A DNA stretch of 40,392 bases. Source: a virus. A program made the position numbers and the translations under genes. How positions within the stretch are numbered: the stretch's first letter is position 1; each line of letters starts with the position of its first letter. The notes beneath the pieces are model-generated. The model ran no database searches, was not told the origin of the DNA, and was given only the letters and a program-made list of their open reading frames with translations. Below are positions 15,835 through 24,725 of the stretch, one piece after another. The stretch lies in IMG/VR virus record IMGVR_UViG_3300021976_000037, positions 1-40,392 of that record, one strand, 5' to 3'.

Positions 15835-18800
15835 TTATCCCTCCTTCTTAGGGATCAGAGTAGAACGCCGGTCCTTGTCCCGGAAGATGGCCTGCATTTC
15901 CTTGACCGCTTCCTGGATGACACGGTCCAGTTGGAACTTGCCTTCGTTGCTCTCGTGCCGGCCGTTGTACAAGCGCTGGATTTCGTCAATCATCCTGGAG
16001 CCACCGATTTCACCTGCGTGGAACCGCTTCATGATGTCTTCCAGGCGAGTCATTTCGCTGCTTCCTGGCACACCGCGACGGTCGGTGCGTGCCAGTGGGA
16101 TGCCTTCCAGTTCCTTGGCCAGTTTCGCCATGGGTGCTGGTGTCCCTGCCGGGATTACGGCAGTGCGCTTGGGCGTATCCATGCCCGAAATGGCACGTCC
16201 CAGCTCAGTCTTGGCATTGCCTTCAGGTAGCCGAGTATGGAGCGCCTTCAGCTTGTCGATCATCTCCTGCTGGGTCGTTCTCCCAGTCACTGTGTCCGTG
16301 GCCATGCGACCGACCACGTTCATGAGGGAGTCGTCCCCGACAGCCAGTTTGCGATCCTGGCCCATACGACTCAGAGCCTGACCGATTTCACCGTCACCGT
16401 GGAAGTTGACCTCCCCCCCAATGGTGCCCCATTGGTTCCGGATTTCCGGTTTGTCGGAGTACACACCAGCCTGGACCTTGTCACTGGGGACCTTGGTCGG
16501 TGCAGCCTTCGAAGCCTTGGCAGGAACCTTCTTCGCTACTTCCTGCTTCACGTCCACCTTGGCGGCCACGCTGGGGGCAGCCTTCTTCGCCACCTTCTTG
16601 ACTGGTGCCGCCTGTGCCTCGTTCTGCTGGTCCATGATGGCCTTGATGCGGTCACCGCGCGCCACGCTGGTACGTCTGATGCCGCGTTCGCTCTCGATGT
16701 CCACCAGGTCGCCGAGGGTCATGTCCTGAAGCTCGGCCTCGGTGTACTTCCGACTACCAGTGGGGGCGCTGGGAGCTGACAGCTTCCGTACCGACTTCTT
16801 CGCTGGTACAGCAGCTTTGACTGGTTCAGGAGTAGGAGTCGCCTTCACCGGTTCCGGGGTCGGTGCAGACTTAGCCGCCCGTGCCAGAGTCTTCTTCACG
16901 GGAGGAGCCTCCGTACGCCGTGCCAATTCACTGGCAACGGTGGCCTTCTGACTGTCACCGAAAGCAGGGCTCTCGGTGATCTTCTTCAATTCATCGTTAG
17001 TGAGTACAGATAGGTTGCCCTGTGCTGTCTTGGACACCTTCTTGACTGGCGGGGCAGCCTTCACTTCCTGCGCTACCTCAGCCTTGACTGCTGGCGTTGC
17101 CTTCTTCGCCGGGGTGCGCCTGGTGGCCTTCAGCTTGTCGGCTAGCGCCTTCCAGCGTTGCGTCTGAGCCCGGATAGCGGTGTGTTCGTCTTCCAGCTGC
17201 TTGAGTTCAGCCTCCAGGCTGGCTCGTTCCTCTGGAGTGGCCGTCGGTCCCCAGTCACGTAGACGTTGCTTGGCTCCATCCAGCGGAATGGTGTGGGTAG
17301 CGCCTCGGTATCCAGGCCCACCAGGGCCATTGGTCCAGTTCTCTAGCCAGCGACCGATGGCGGCAGGAGTGGCGTTGGCGGGTAGGCCACCAACCTTCTC
17401 TCCATCGAGTGCTTGCTGGATGGTGTCGAGCATCTTCTTGTCACTGGTGAGCGCGTTCTCCTTGTCGATGAAGCTGTGCTCTGCGGGGAGCAGGGTACGT
17501 ACATCGATCTTTGCCGGTGGTGCCTTCGGTGCAGCCTTCTTCGCCACCCTGGTCGGTGGGACTCCTTCTGGCAGTGTCCCGGCCTTGTCCCGGCGGATCA
17601 TCTCCCGAGCCAGTTCGGTGATGACTTCGTCCCGGGTGGTGGCGCCCTGAGGGAGCTTGATCCCGAGATCCTTGGCTGACTGCTTCAGATCGTCAGCGGT
17701 GAGCTTGCCGAGTTCTGGAGAGGTGACACGGATGATTTGCTGCTTACTCGCCAGCTCGGGCGAGGAAGCGGAGCCACCCTCCATGGTGCCGAGTACGCTG
17801 CGAGCCCACTCACTCCGAGCCAGCTCGTCGGTGATGTGCCTACCGAGTAGCTCCTTGTTGGCCTGCGTCTGGTTGGGCTCGTTGATGCCCTTGCGGTAAC
17901 CCTCCAGGTTGGCGTCCGCGCGGGAGATGGACTCGCGTAGACGTGTCTTCGCCTTGTCCGTGTCCCCGTTGATGAGGTGCCCTCTGACCGCGTCGTAGTC
18001 GGCCTTGGACTCGGTTCCACTCTTGGGCTTCTTGAGGCCGGCGTCAGACAGGATCCGGTCGATGTCGTGGCCGGACTTCTTGACCCGCACCTTCTCCTGG
18101 TGCACGCGCTCGGCAACATCCAGGAGATGCTTGCGGTCAGCCTCTGGCATGTCTGCTAGGAGTTGATCACGGTACTCAGGCTTGACTCTGGACAGAATCT
18201 GAGCAGCTACCCGGTCCTCCACGCTGATGCTGGAGGGACCCGAGGTTGCTTCTACTTCAGCACGGACCTCCTTAGCCATCTTTTCGATGGCTTGTGCATT
18301 CTGACCCCCGCCCAGATCCTTGGCGATCTGGTCGTAGGGATCAGCGGTGGGTCCGGCCTTCATCTCAGCCAGAACCTCTTTGGCACGCTGCTGGAGTCGA
18401 GCACGTTCGGCGGTGTCTACGCCACGGATCTTCGGAGCCTCAGGTGCAGTAGGAGCTTCAGGTGCTGCAGCCTTGACTGCCTTCTTCCGTGGCGCAGGCG
18501 TGGACAAGTGGTCCGCCAGACGGTTCAGGTACCCCTTCCATTCGTCACTGCCACTGCTGTTGTCAGCTACGTCGCGCAGGCGCGCTGCTGCCTTTGGGCG
18601 AGACAGTTTCTTGGACGCCACGCCACCGGCGATGAGGTGTAGTCCAGTCTCTTCTACCGGGTTCAGGCTGGCCGGCGGTGCACCAATGGCGTCATCCCAT
18701 TGTGTCTTGACGCCGTTGGCCGCATCGTCCCACGCCTTCTGTTCGGCCGCTTTCTTGTCATCGAGACCGCTGGCGAGACGCGCAGCATCAGTGTTGGCTG

Positions 18801-21375
18801 GCATCGTCGGCACTGCGCCTCGATTAGCGGCCAGCTTCTTAGCGTTGGCGCGGTCCTGGGCGCGCTCTTCAGGCGTGAGTCTGGTGCCAGCGGTAGCTGC
18901 CTTCTTGGCCGCCTTCTTCAGGACTGCCGGGACCTCTGGAGTATCAGCGATCTTCGTCAATGTCTTGGCGGCAGGAGTCTCGGGTACCGCTGCCTTCTTC
19001 GCTGCAGGCTTACCCAGTGCCTTGTTGATCGCCTGAGTGACCGCATCGTCGTGGCTCAGGCCGGTGGCGCGGAGACGGTTGTACTCCTTCTTCTCCGGGG
19101 CAGCGAGCTGTCCGTACTCCTCCTTCTGGGCAGCGGACAGTGGGGTCTTCTGCTCCTTCGGCGCAGCAGCCTTTACGGCAGCCTTCGCCACCTTCTTGAC
19201 CGGCGGTGCTTCAGGCGCTGCCCCCGGTACGCCTTCCTTCTTGCGCTGTACCGAAGGTGTGGCCTTCCAGTGTGCTGCCAGCTCCTTAGCCAGGGCGGCC
19301 TTCAGCTTGAGCTTCTTGTCCTCGCCACGAGTGTCGATGCCCCACTTCTCGGCCACCGCTCGCATGTCCCCAACGGACAGTCCATTGAGGCCGGTGAGGA
19401 TGTTCTTGTCTGTGCGGCCAGCAAGTGCTGCCTCGGCAGCGTCCACATTGGGCGGTGCCTTGGGAGCTGCCTTCTTCAGCGGTACCCGCTTGGCTGGCTT
19501 CGAGGTGTCAGCCTCGATCGTGTCAGCAACCCGGCGCAGGTAGAGAGCCTCAGGAGTGGTGTCACTGCCAGCGTGGTCCCGCAGTCGGGTAGCAGCCTTG
19601 GCTCTGGTGGTGCGACCGTTACGGAGTAGGTCAGCGGTCTCATCCAGAAGGATGTTGCCGGCAGTGTCGTTCTTCGTCATGCTCGGAGGCTCGTTGCCGA
19701 TCGCGTCAGCCCACCGGGTGCGCTGTTCTGCGTTGAGCTTGTTGTCCTCGACGTCCTTTGTGGCCTGATCAGCCATGGCCTTGGCGCGGGTCTGAGGCGT
19801 CCCATCCTTGCGAGGTGGTGCAACCTTCGCCATGGGGCCAGGACGGGCTGCCTCGGCTGCTGTCTTCTTCGCCCCCGGGATCTTGTCACTGCCACCAGGA
19901 GGACGGATCTGCGCCTTCCGGGCGGCAGCTCCCGCCTTTGCCTGCAGCTCGTTCTGGACGTCAGCCTTTGCCTGACGCTGCTTCGGTTCCCCCAGGTTGA
20001 AGTGGGAGCGGATCAGGTCAGCGAGCTTCTCCTGCTTACTGATGTCATCGGCCAGGGTGGAGTCACCACGACCGACCTCCGTGTCCTGGAGCTTCTTGTT
20101 CGTGGCAATGTCCGCTTCGATCTCGCGGAGCATGTCGGCGGGCTGCTGCTTACCGGACGTGATGCCGGTGTACGCGCTGTTCCATTCCCGGCGGCGTGGA
20201 CCAGAGGATGGAGACTCCAGGTTCGCCGCACCTGCTGCGTCCCGGAAGCTGGTGGCCGGCTCCCCGGTGACCACGGAGGTGGCGCCGTTGGGCGGCTCCA
20301 CGGCAGTCGGTGGCGCAGGAGTAGGGACCGCTGGAGCGTTGGCCTCTGGTACGTTCGCAGCCTGGGGCGTTGGTACTGGCGCACTCGGCGCGGCGGGGGC
20401 AGCCGGTGTTCCTGCAGGCGCTGGAGTTGGTGCTGCCGGTGCTGGCGTAGGTCCCGCCGCTGGCTGAGCCGGTGTAGCGGCGGGACGTCCCAGGACTGCG
20501 GCACGTCGGGCAGCTCGGACCTGCTCAGGAGTCTGACCCTCTGGTGGCGTCCCAGCTGCTTCGCCCGGAAGGGCGCCAAGGGGCTGGCTACCCATCTCCC
20601 GCTTGGTGGCAGCGTCTTCCAGAGCCTTGACTGCTGCCTCACGGTTGCCGGGAACGCCGGCACCCTGATGTCCTACGCCCGTGGTTTCTGGAGTAGCTCC
20701 AGGAGTCTTAGGAGTGGCCACCGCCCACATGAAGTAGCCACCGCGACCATCAGGCTTGACCTTGGTGACGGTCAACTCTTGGTCCCGGTCAAAGAACATG
20801 CCCCGGTCGGTGCCACTGCGGGCAGGGACAGCCATCTTGGTGCCCTTGGGGGTGGCAATGGACATGGTGATCAGCCCCTGCCCACCACCCAGCGGGGTAC
20901 CGATGTTGACCGCACCATAGCCACGGTCGGCGACAACGTTGCCGGTCATCTCTTCCAGCTCGGGCAAACGCTCAGGAGTCAGGCCGAAAGCGTCAGGACC
21001 CACAGTTCTGGAAACAATGATGTCGTCGGGGATGGGCTGCATTTCAGCGTCCATCATGTCGACGAACTTCTTCGTGGACGGTTCGTCTACATGACCGTCA
21101 CGGAGGTCTTCGTTGGCGTTGTCGTAGTCAGCTTGGAGGCGGGCAAATCCTTTGCCACCACCGAAGCGGCCAGGCTTCTTGTTGCCGAGATTGAAGTTGT
21201 ACTGCGCTGCCTGCTGGTCAGACTGGAACGTGCGCGGCCGGAAGTTCTGCGTGATCTTGAGGACAGCATTCAGTACAGATTCAGACATTTTCCACTTAGT
21301 ACGGAAACGTCCATGACTGTCACGCGGGTGCATAAGCTCCTGCGCGGTGCCCCAGCTATCGCCAATCCCGGCCAT
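15835..21375 (-). CDS. Giant Ala/Lys/Pro-rich virion-type protein with ART-like N-terminus
   Basis: A 1846-residue protein. Residues 15-28 carry MHPRDSHGRFRTKW, a tag common on proteins of the protease/capsid region of actinophages. Residues about 60-220 resemble an ADP-ribosyltransferase of the VIP2/ART group: R123 in VSRTVG on the first core strand, GYGAVNIG (152-159) where an STS motif is usual, TPKGTKMAV (175-183), and DQE (198-200) where E-x-E is usual. About residues 300-380 are Pro/Ala linker. Four stretches resemble SAP/Rho-N motifs (about 658-702, 1217-1262, 1455-1490, 1543-1585). Four helical segments share an L-x3-A/M-x-L-x-x-G plan (about 571-622, 906-957, 1682-1730, 1776-1825). 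Linkers repeat PPVKKVAKKA. It lies between protease and capsid genes, so packaging in the head and injection, as for T4 Alt, is a plausible inference. Confidence 0.75.
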   Translation of the reverse strand: MAGIGDSWGTAQELMHPRDSHGRFRTKWKMSESVLNAVLKITQNFRPRTFQSDQQAAQYNFNLGNKKPGRFGGGKGFARLQADYDNANEDLRDGHVDEPSTKKFVDMMDAEMQPIPDDIIVSRTVGPDAFGLTPERLPELEEMTGNVVADRGYGAVNIGTPLGGGQGLITMSIATPKGTKMAVPARSGTDRGMFFDRDQELTVTKVKPDGRGGYFMWAVATPKTPGATPETTGVGHQGAGVPGNREAAVKALEDAATKREMGSQPLGALPGEAAGTPPEGQTPEQVRAARRAAVLGRPAATPAQPAAGPTPAPAAPTPAPAGTPAAPAAPSAPVPTPQAANVPEANAPAVPTPAPPTAVEPPNGATSVVTGEPATSFRDAAGAANLESPSSGPRRREWNSAYTGITSGKQQPADMLREIEADIATNKKLQDTEVGRGDSTLADDISKQEKLADLIRSHFNLGEPKQRQAKADVQNELQAKAGAAARKAQIRPPGGSDKIPGAKKTAAEAARPGPMAKVAPPRKDGTPQTRAKAMADQATKDVEDNKLNAEQRTRWADAIGNEPPSMTKNDTAGNILLDETADLLRNGRTTRAKAATRLRDHAGSDTTPEALYLRRVADTIEADTSKPAKRVPLKKAAPKAPPNVDAAEAALAGRTDKNILTGLNGLSVGDMRAVAEKWGIDTRGEDKKLKLKAALAKELAAHWKATPSVQRKKEGVPGAAPEAPPVKKVAKAAVKAAAPKEQKTPLSAAQKEEYGQLAAPEKKEYNRLRATGLSHDDAVTQAINKALGKPAAKKAAVPETPAAKTLTKIADTPEVPAVLKKAAKKAATAGTRLTPEERAQDRANAKKLAANRGAVPTMPANTDAARLASGLDDKKAAEQKAWDDAANGVKTQWDDAIGAPPASLNPVEETGLHLIAGGVASKKLSRPKAAARLRDVADNSSGSDEWKGYLNRLADHLSTPAPRKKAVKAAAPEAPTAPEAPKIRGVDTAERARLQQRAKEVLAEMKAGPTADPYDQIAKDLGGGQNAQAIEKMAKEVRAEVEATSGPSSISVEDRVAAQILSRVKPEYRDQLLADMPEADRKHLLDVAERVHQEKVRVKKSGHDIDRILSDAGLKKPKSGTESKADYDAVRGHLINGDTDKAKTRLRESISRADANLEGYRKGINEPNQTQANKELLGRHITDELARSEWARSVLGTMEGGSASSPELASKQQIIRVTSPELGKLTADDLKQSAKDLGIKLPQGATTRDEVITELAREMIRRDKAGTLPEGVPPTRVAKKAAPKAPPAKIDVRTLLPAEHSFIDKENALTSDKKMLDTIQQALDGEKVGGLPANATPAAIGRWLENWTNGPGGPGYRGATHTIPLDGAKQRLRDWGPTATPEERASLEAELKQLEDEHTAIRAQTQRWKALADKLKATRRTPAKKATPAVKAEVAQEVKAAPPVKKVSKTAQGNLSVLTNDELKKITESPAFGDSQKATVASELARRTEAPPVKKTLARAAKSAPTPEPVKATPTPEPVKAAVPAKKSVRKLSAPSAPTGSRKYTEAELQDMTLGDLVDIESERGIRRTSVARGDRIKAIMDQQNEAQAAPVKKVAKKAAPSVAAKVDVKQEVAKKVPAKASKAAPTKVPSDKVQAGVYSDKPEIRNQWGTIGGEVNFHGDGEIGQALSRMGQDRKLAVGDDSLMNVVGRMATDTVTGRTTQQEMIDKLKALHTRLPEGNAKTELGRAISGMDTPKRTAVIPAGTPAPMAKLAKELEGIPLARTDRRGVPGSSEMTRLEDIMKRFHAGEIGGSRMIDEIQRLYNGRHESNEGKFQLDRVIQEAVKEMQAIFRDKDRRSTLIPKKEG

Positions 21376-21380
21376 GTTGC

Positions 21381-21713
21381 CTATCCAGTCGTCGGAGGTA
21401 GAGTCGCTGGCACGGGTGCCGCTGCCGGCTGGAGGGGTTCAGCTGGCGCCGCCCCAGGGGGGGTCGGGGCTTTGGTCCCCGCCGTTGCAGCCTCGGCTCC
21501 CCCGGACTGCTTCACGATCGAGAATCGAGCGTTCATTTGCATAGCCAACAAGGACTGGTCCTCGCTCGCTCCCTCAGCTACTGGACCAGCGGCCGGGTCT
21601 ACTGGCGCCGCTGGAGCCGCAGCAGCGTCGGGTGCGGCACCGGGAACGGGCGCAACAGCCGGGGCTACTGCTGGTACGGGTGCCACGGGTGGCTGCGCTA
21701 CCGGGTTAGTCAT
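21381..21713 (-). CDS. Pro/Ala-rich small protein, scaffold-like
   Basis: A 110-residue protein with ATG overlapping the protease stop by 8 bases. Both ends are extreme Pro/Ala/Val repeats (VAPVPAVAPAVAPVPG; PAPVPATLPPT); between them residues about 50-72 form a more ordered segment (EDQSLLAMQMNARFSIVKQS). Such proteins after the maturation protease are often internal scaffold-like or cleavage-fragment proteins, but I see no motif that proves it. It shares low-complexity composition with the linkers of the giant downstream gene, from which it is separated by 5 bases, so a functional or evolutionary link between the two is plausible. Confidence 0.65.
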   Translation of the reverse strand: MTNPVAQPPVAPVPAVAPAVAPVPGAAPDAAAAPAAPVDPAAGPVAEGASEDQSLLAMQMNARFSIVKQSGGAEAATAGTKAPTPPGAAPAEPLQPAAAPVPATLPPTTG

Positions 21714-24006
21714 CAGAGTCCTCCTGGAGTTGAGCCAGGCGCTCGGCTCGATCTTCCTGAGCCTGCATCTCCCTGAGCTTTGCTAGGACGCCGTACGCCA
21801 ATGCGTCCATATCCACGAGCGGAGTGTCCGGCTGGATGCCAAAGTTCGGAAGTTCATAACCGGTCGGAACGATGTCGTCGTCCGGGTACACGACCCCGGC
21901 CGCCACGAGGCTGAACTGTTCCTCGCCATCCATCGCATAGACCGGGAACGCCGGTACGTTAACCGCGAGGGCAGCCGTAAGTTCCAAGTGCCCGTCGACA
22001 CCACGCCAGTCACCGGAGATAGGGGATCGACGAAGCTTGGCCACCTTTCGGGGGGTGGCATCGGGGACGATGGAGCCAGCAACCCAGATACCGTAGTCAT
22101 CCTCCCCTGCACGCACAACAGCCACTTCATCGCCGGTGTCGTCGTAATGAATAGCTGCCGCTGCGTATCCCAGGCGAACGTCAGCGTGCCTCGTGTCCTG
22201 GACAATCTTCCCCACCTTCACCGTGTCACCCTCAGCCGTCAGGACTGAGCCTAGGTGGAAGGGGGCATACTCCTTGAACGACTTCGGGGCCAGGACACAC
22301 GAGCGGTTGGAGACGTCACGGTGGCACTCATTCCACGCGGCGAGGTGGCCGTACACCTGGCCAGCTGCGGTGATTGTGAGTGGTGTCTTAGCGTCCAGGC
22401 CGGGATCGTCGAACCAGGCACGTGGCGGGGACAGAGGGAAGTAGGTCTCATCCGCGCTGTACTCCATGCTCATGGTGGGGTTCTCCCCATCTCCATCCGA
22501 GGCCTGTACGCCGAACTTCTTCAGAGCCTTCTGGATCTTGGCCTTGATGACGGATAGTTGCTCTGGCATATATTCACCAGCATTCTTTGGCACATTGATG
22601 TACGCCCATGCAGCCTTGGCGTGCTCCACAGTGTCAATCGGGTAGCGCTTCTTGTTGTCCCGGTAGCCGGGGTCCGCGTACTTCACGTCCCCATAAGGCT
22701 CCTCTTTAGCCATGGCAAACTGCTGCCCTTCATTCTCTGGACGGTCCCACGGTGCACGCAGGCTCGAATCGTTGTACTCAGCGGCCATCACCTTGTAGAT
22801 GTCCGTGATGACGTTTCGGATCTTGTTCTTGTCCGCTTCGGACACAGAAGGTAGACCGCCGTGGGCGCCAGAGATCAGGGCTGCAGCGGCGTAGATGGCG
22901 TGGAACACCATCGTCAGCTCGCCGTTGAGAACGTCGCCTAGCGGCATCCGGTACGAGGTGGTCTGCGTTTCCGGGAGAGTGGGATCCCGCCAGAGGAACG
23001 CTCGGTGGAGCTTAGCGACGTCAGCACCCTCGGGTGTGGTGTTAGCCCAGGCTGCGATCCTTTTGACCGCGTCGTCATTATCAAAGGGGATATCACGAGG
23101 TGCCAGGGCGAGCCCTTCCCAGCCGGCCGGGTTGATCGCGTAAACGACACCCTCCGTACCCAGATCCGCACTGTGCCCGCACCCGCAGTCGCCACTGTTA
23201 CTGATGGCTTCGGGGTCTCCGACGGTGATGGACATGTCTTCATCGGCGTCATCCCAATCGTCGTGGCCCATGGATTTGAGCTGCATCCCGTCAAAGGCTG
23301 CAGTGGACACGAGTGTCACACCACCGACGACGTACTGCGAGGTGTACTCCCCGCCGTTGGCCGGGTTGACGGAGACAACGACCTTGCCACCGGGGTCCAC
23401 GCTGGCGCCCACCAGGCCCTGGTCCACCATGTACTGGGCAACCTTGGCCTCGGGCACCATGGCCTCATCGAGCCAGTCGCCCCAGCCCCACAGATACTCC
23501 TCACCCTTGTGGTCAGGGCCAGCTGTCAGCCCCATGATGCGGCCAACCGTCACCGCGCCCTCGTGGCCGGGAGCGTCCGCCTTCCGCCACTTCAACGGCA
23601 GCGGCAATGTCCGATGAGAGAAGGCTCCCGGTTCGAACACCCTCATGCGTCGGGGCTCCGCAGTAGGAACACCGATCGGGGCGAGTGGTCCCATCCATAG
23701 GCGCGAACCTAGGGTCTCCTGTTTGGCTAAAAGCCCAGAAGCGGCCGTGAGACTGAAGTCGTCGTCGGGTTCGGCGTACACGGAATGCTCGGCGGAACCA
23801 TGTCCGGGGGGACCACCAGTGGCCTTGGTGTGGAGGATGTTGCATAGCCCCTCCGGGTTCTTGGGGAAGTACTTCGTCAGGGCGCGGACGCAGCGCTTGA
23901 AGTCGCCGGGGATGTTCCAGCGGATCTTGAGCGCACCCTTCCCTGCCAACCAGTAGCGCTGAAGTGCGGCCGGCATACCGCGAGCCGGGTTCGGATCCAC
24001 CATCAC
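21706..24006 (-). CDS. Capsid maturation protease (prohead protease type)
   Basis: A 766-residue protein beginning GTG at 24006, overlapping the gpF-like stop (GTGA). The first 70 residues (ALQRYWLAGKGALKIRWNIP, GLCNILHTKATGG) form a DUF-like N-terminal domain shared by actinophage proteases. The protease domain is about residues 95-250: FEPGAFSHRTLPLPLKWRKA with the candidate catalytic His, GAVTVGRIMGL, then GLVGASVDP with the candidate Ser, the arrangement of HK97-type S78 proteases. Residues about 480-540 carry VKYADPGYRDNKKRYPIDTV and a following AAW-AYI / EQL-x-x-IK helix, another module common in these proteins. The C-terminal half (GHLAAWNECHRDVSNRSCVL) is often fused to it. It cleaves the capsid protein delta-domain and scaffold. 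Confidence 0.8.
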   Translation of the reverse strand: MMVDPNPARGMPAALQRYWLAGKGALKIRWNIPGDFKRCVRALTKYFPKNPEGLCNILHTKATGGPPGHGSAEHSVYAEPDDDFSLTAASGLLAKQETLGSRLWMGPLAPIGVPTAEPRRMRVFEPGAFSHRTLPLPLKWRKADAPGHEGAVTVGRIMGLTAGPDHKGEEYLWGWGDWLDEAMVPEAKVAQYMVDQGLVGASVDPGGKVVVSVNPANGGEYTSQYVVGGVTLVSTAAFDGMQLKSMGHDDWDDADEDMSITVGDPEAISNSGDCGCGHSADLGTEGVVYAINPAGWEGLALAPRDIPFDNDDAVKRIAAWANTTPEGADVAKLHRAFLWRDPTLPETQTTSYRMPLGDVLNGELTMVFHAIYAAAALISGAHGGLPSVSEADKNKIRNVITDIYKVMAAEYNDSSLRAPWDRPENEGQQFAMAKEEPYGDVKYADPGYRDNKKRYPIDTVEHAKAAWAYINVPKNAGEYMPEQLSVIKAKIQKALKKFGVQASDGDGENPTMSMEYSADETYFPLSPPRAWFDDPGLDAKTPLTITAAGQVYGHLAAWNECHRDVSNRSCVLAPKSFKEYAPFHLGSVLTAEGDTVKVGKIVQDTRHADVRLGYAAAAIHYDDTGDEVAVVRAGEDDYGIWVAGSIVPDATPRKVAKLRRSPISGDWRGVDGHLELTAALAVNVPAFPVYAMDGEEQFSLVAAGVVYPDDDIVPTGYELPNFGIQPDTPLVDMDALAYGVLAKLREMQAQEDRAERLAQLQEDSDD

Positions 24007-24725
24007 CGGCCTCCTTCATCAACGATCACTAGGTCGCACCTACAGTTGATCACTTCTTCCGCTGGCCCCATAGGGTCGCCCGGAAACAGCATCGGCCACC
24101 CGCCCACATTGAAGGGCTGATACAGCGGCAGGGTGACGTTGTCTATGGCTCGGTGGCTGGCCCGGACTCTGTCGTCGTGCTCCGTTCGCCAACGCTTTTG
24201 TAGTACTCGGCCAGTGACGCGAGACTGCTCCAGGCCTGCCGCAGTAGTTCCTGCTCCATAGGCTCGGGTGACCTCGGTAATAGCGATGACCCGGGCTCGA
24301 TTAGCCCACCGCTCAGATCCAGTTGTCGCAAGAGCGTCATCAACCCTCGCCGCAATGGCAGATACGGACTCTCCACTGTTGACTCCGTCGTTTATCTCCG
24401 CGAAGACAAGGTTGTAGACCTCGTCCGGGATACGGACCAGAAAGTTCTGCGTCTGTGCGAGTTGTGCGACGACGAACGCATGACGCGACACCGGCGGTAC
24501 GTCCGTTGCCTCACTCCACGCTCCCAGAGCTATCTGACCCATGACGGTCAGGATCGTGTCGTACTGCCATTGGTCCTGGGCCTGGTAGATGCCGCTAGGA
24601 TCAGGCATCCCTTTCCAGGATCGAAAGGGAGCCATAACCTTGTCTCGGGCAGCGTTGATGAAGCGGTCCAGTGCGGCCTTGACTACACCGAACAGCTTGT
24701 TCTCATCGCTGTCACGATTCGCCAT
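24003..24725 (-). CDS. Mu gpF-like minor capsid protein
   Basis: A 240-residue protein between portal and protease, overlapping both by a few bases. The C-terminal half is diagnostic of the Mu gpF family: ITEVTRAYGAGTTAAGLEQS, KRWRTEHDDRVRASHRAIDN, VTLPLYQPFNVGGWPMLFPG, then EEVINCRCDLV. The CRC cysteines and the histidines and aspartates of the DDRVRASH segment are the conserved residues of the family. The N-terminal half is helical. MuF proteins sit inside or at the base of the head, near the portal. The long toxin-type extension often fused to MuF proteins is absent here; in this phage the ART-like domain is instead on the separate 1846-residue gene. Confidence 0.85.
   Translation of the reverse strand: MANRDSDENKLFGVVKAALDRFINAARDKVMAPFRSWKGMPDPSGIYQAQDQWQYDTILTVMGQIALGAWSEATDVPPVSRHAFVVAQLAQTQNFLVRIPDEVYNLVFAEINDGVNSGESVSAIAARVDDALATTGSERWANRARVIAITEVTRAYGAGTTAAGLEQSRVTGRVLQKRWRTEHDDRVRASHRAIDNVTLPLYQPFNVGGWPMLFPGDPMGPAEEVINCRCDLVIVDEGGR

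Noticed and set aside
15598-16381. Plus-strand frames opposite the end of the giant gene
   Set aside because: No recognisable protein, no ribosome binding site, and the minus-strand gene is continuous over this stretch.
20002-21786. A 594-codon plus-strand frame opposite the giant gene and the protease
   Set aside because: It is antisense to well-supported genes and its Arg/Ser/Trp-rich product looks like a shadow of GC-rich coding.
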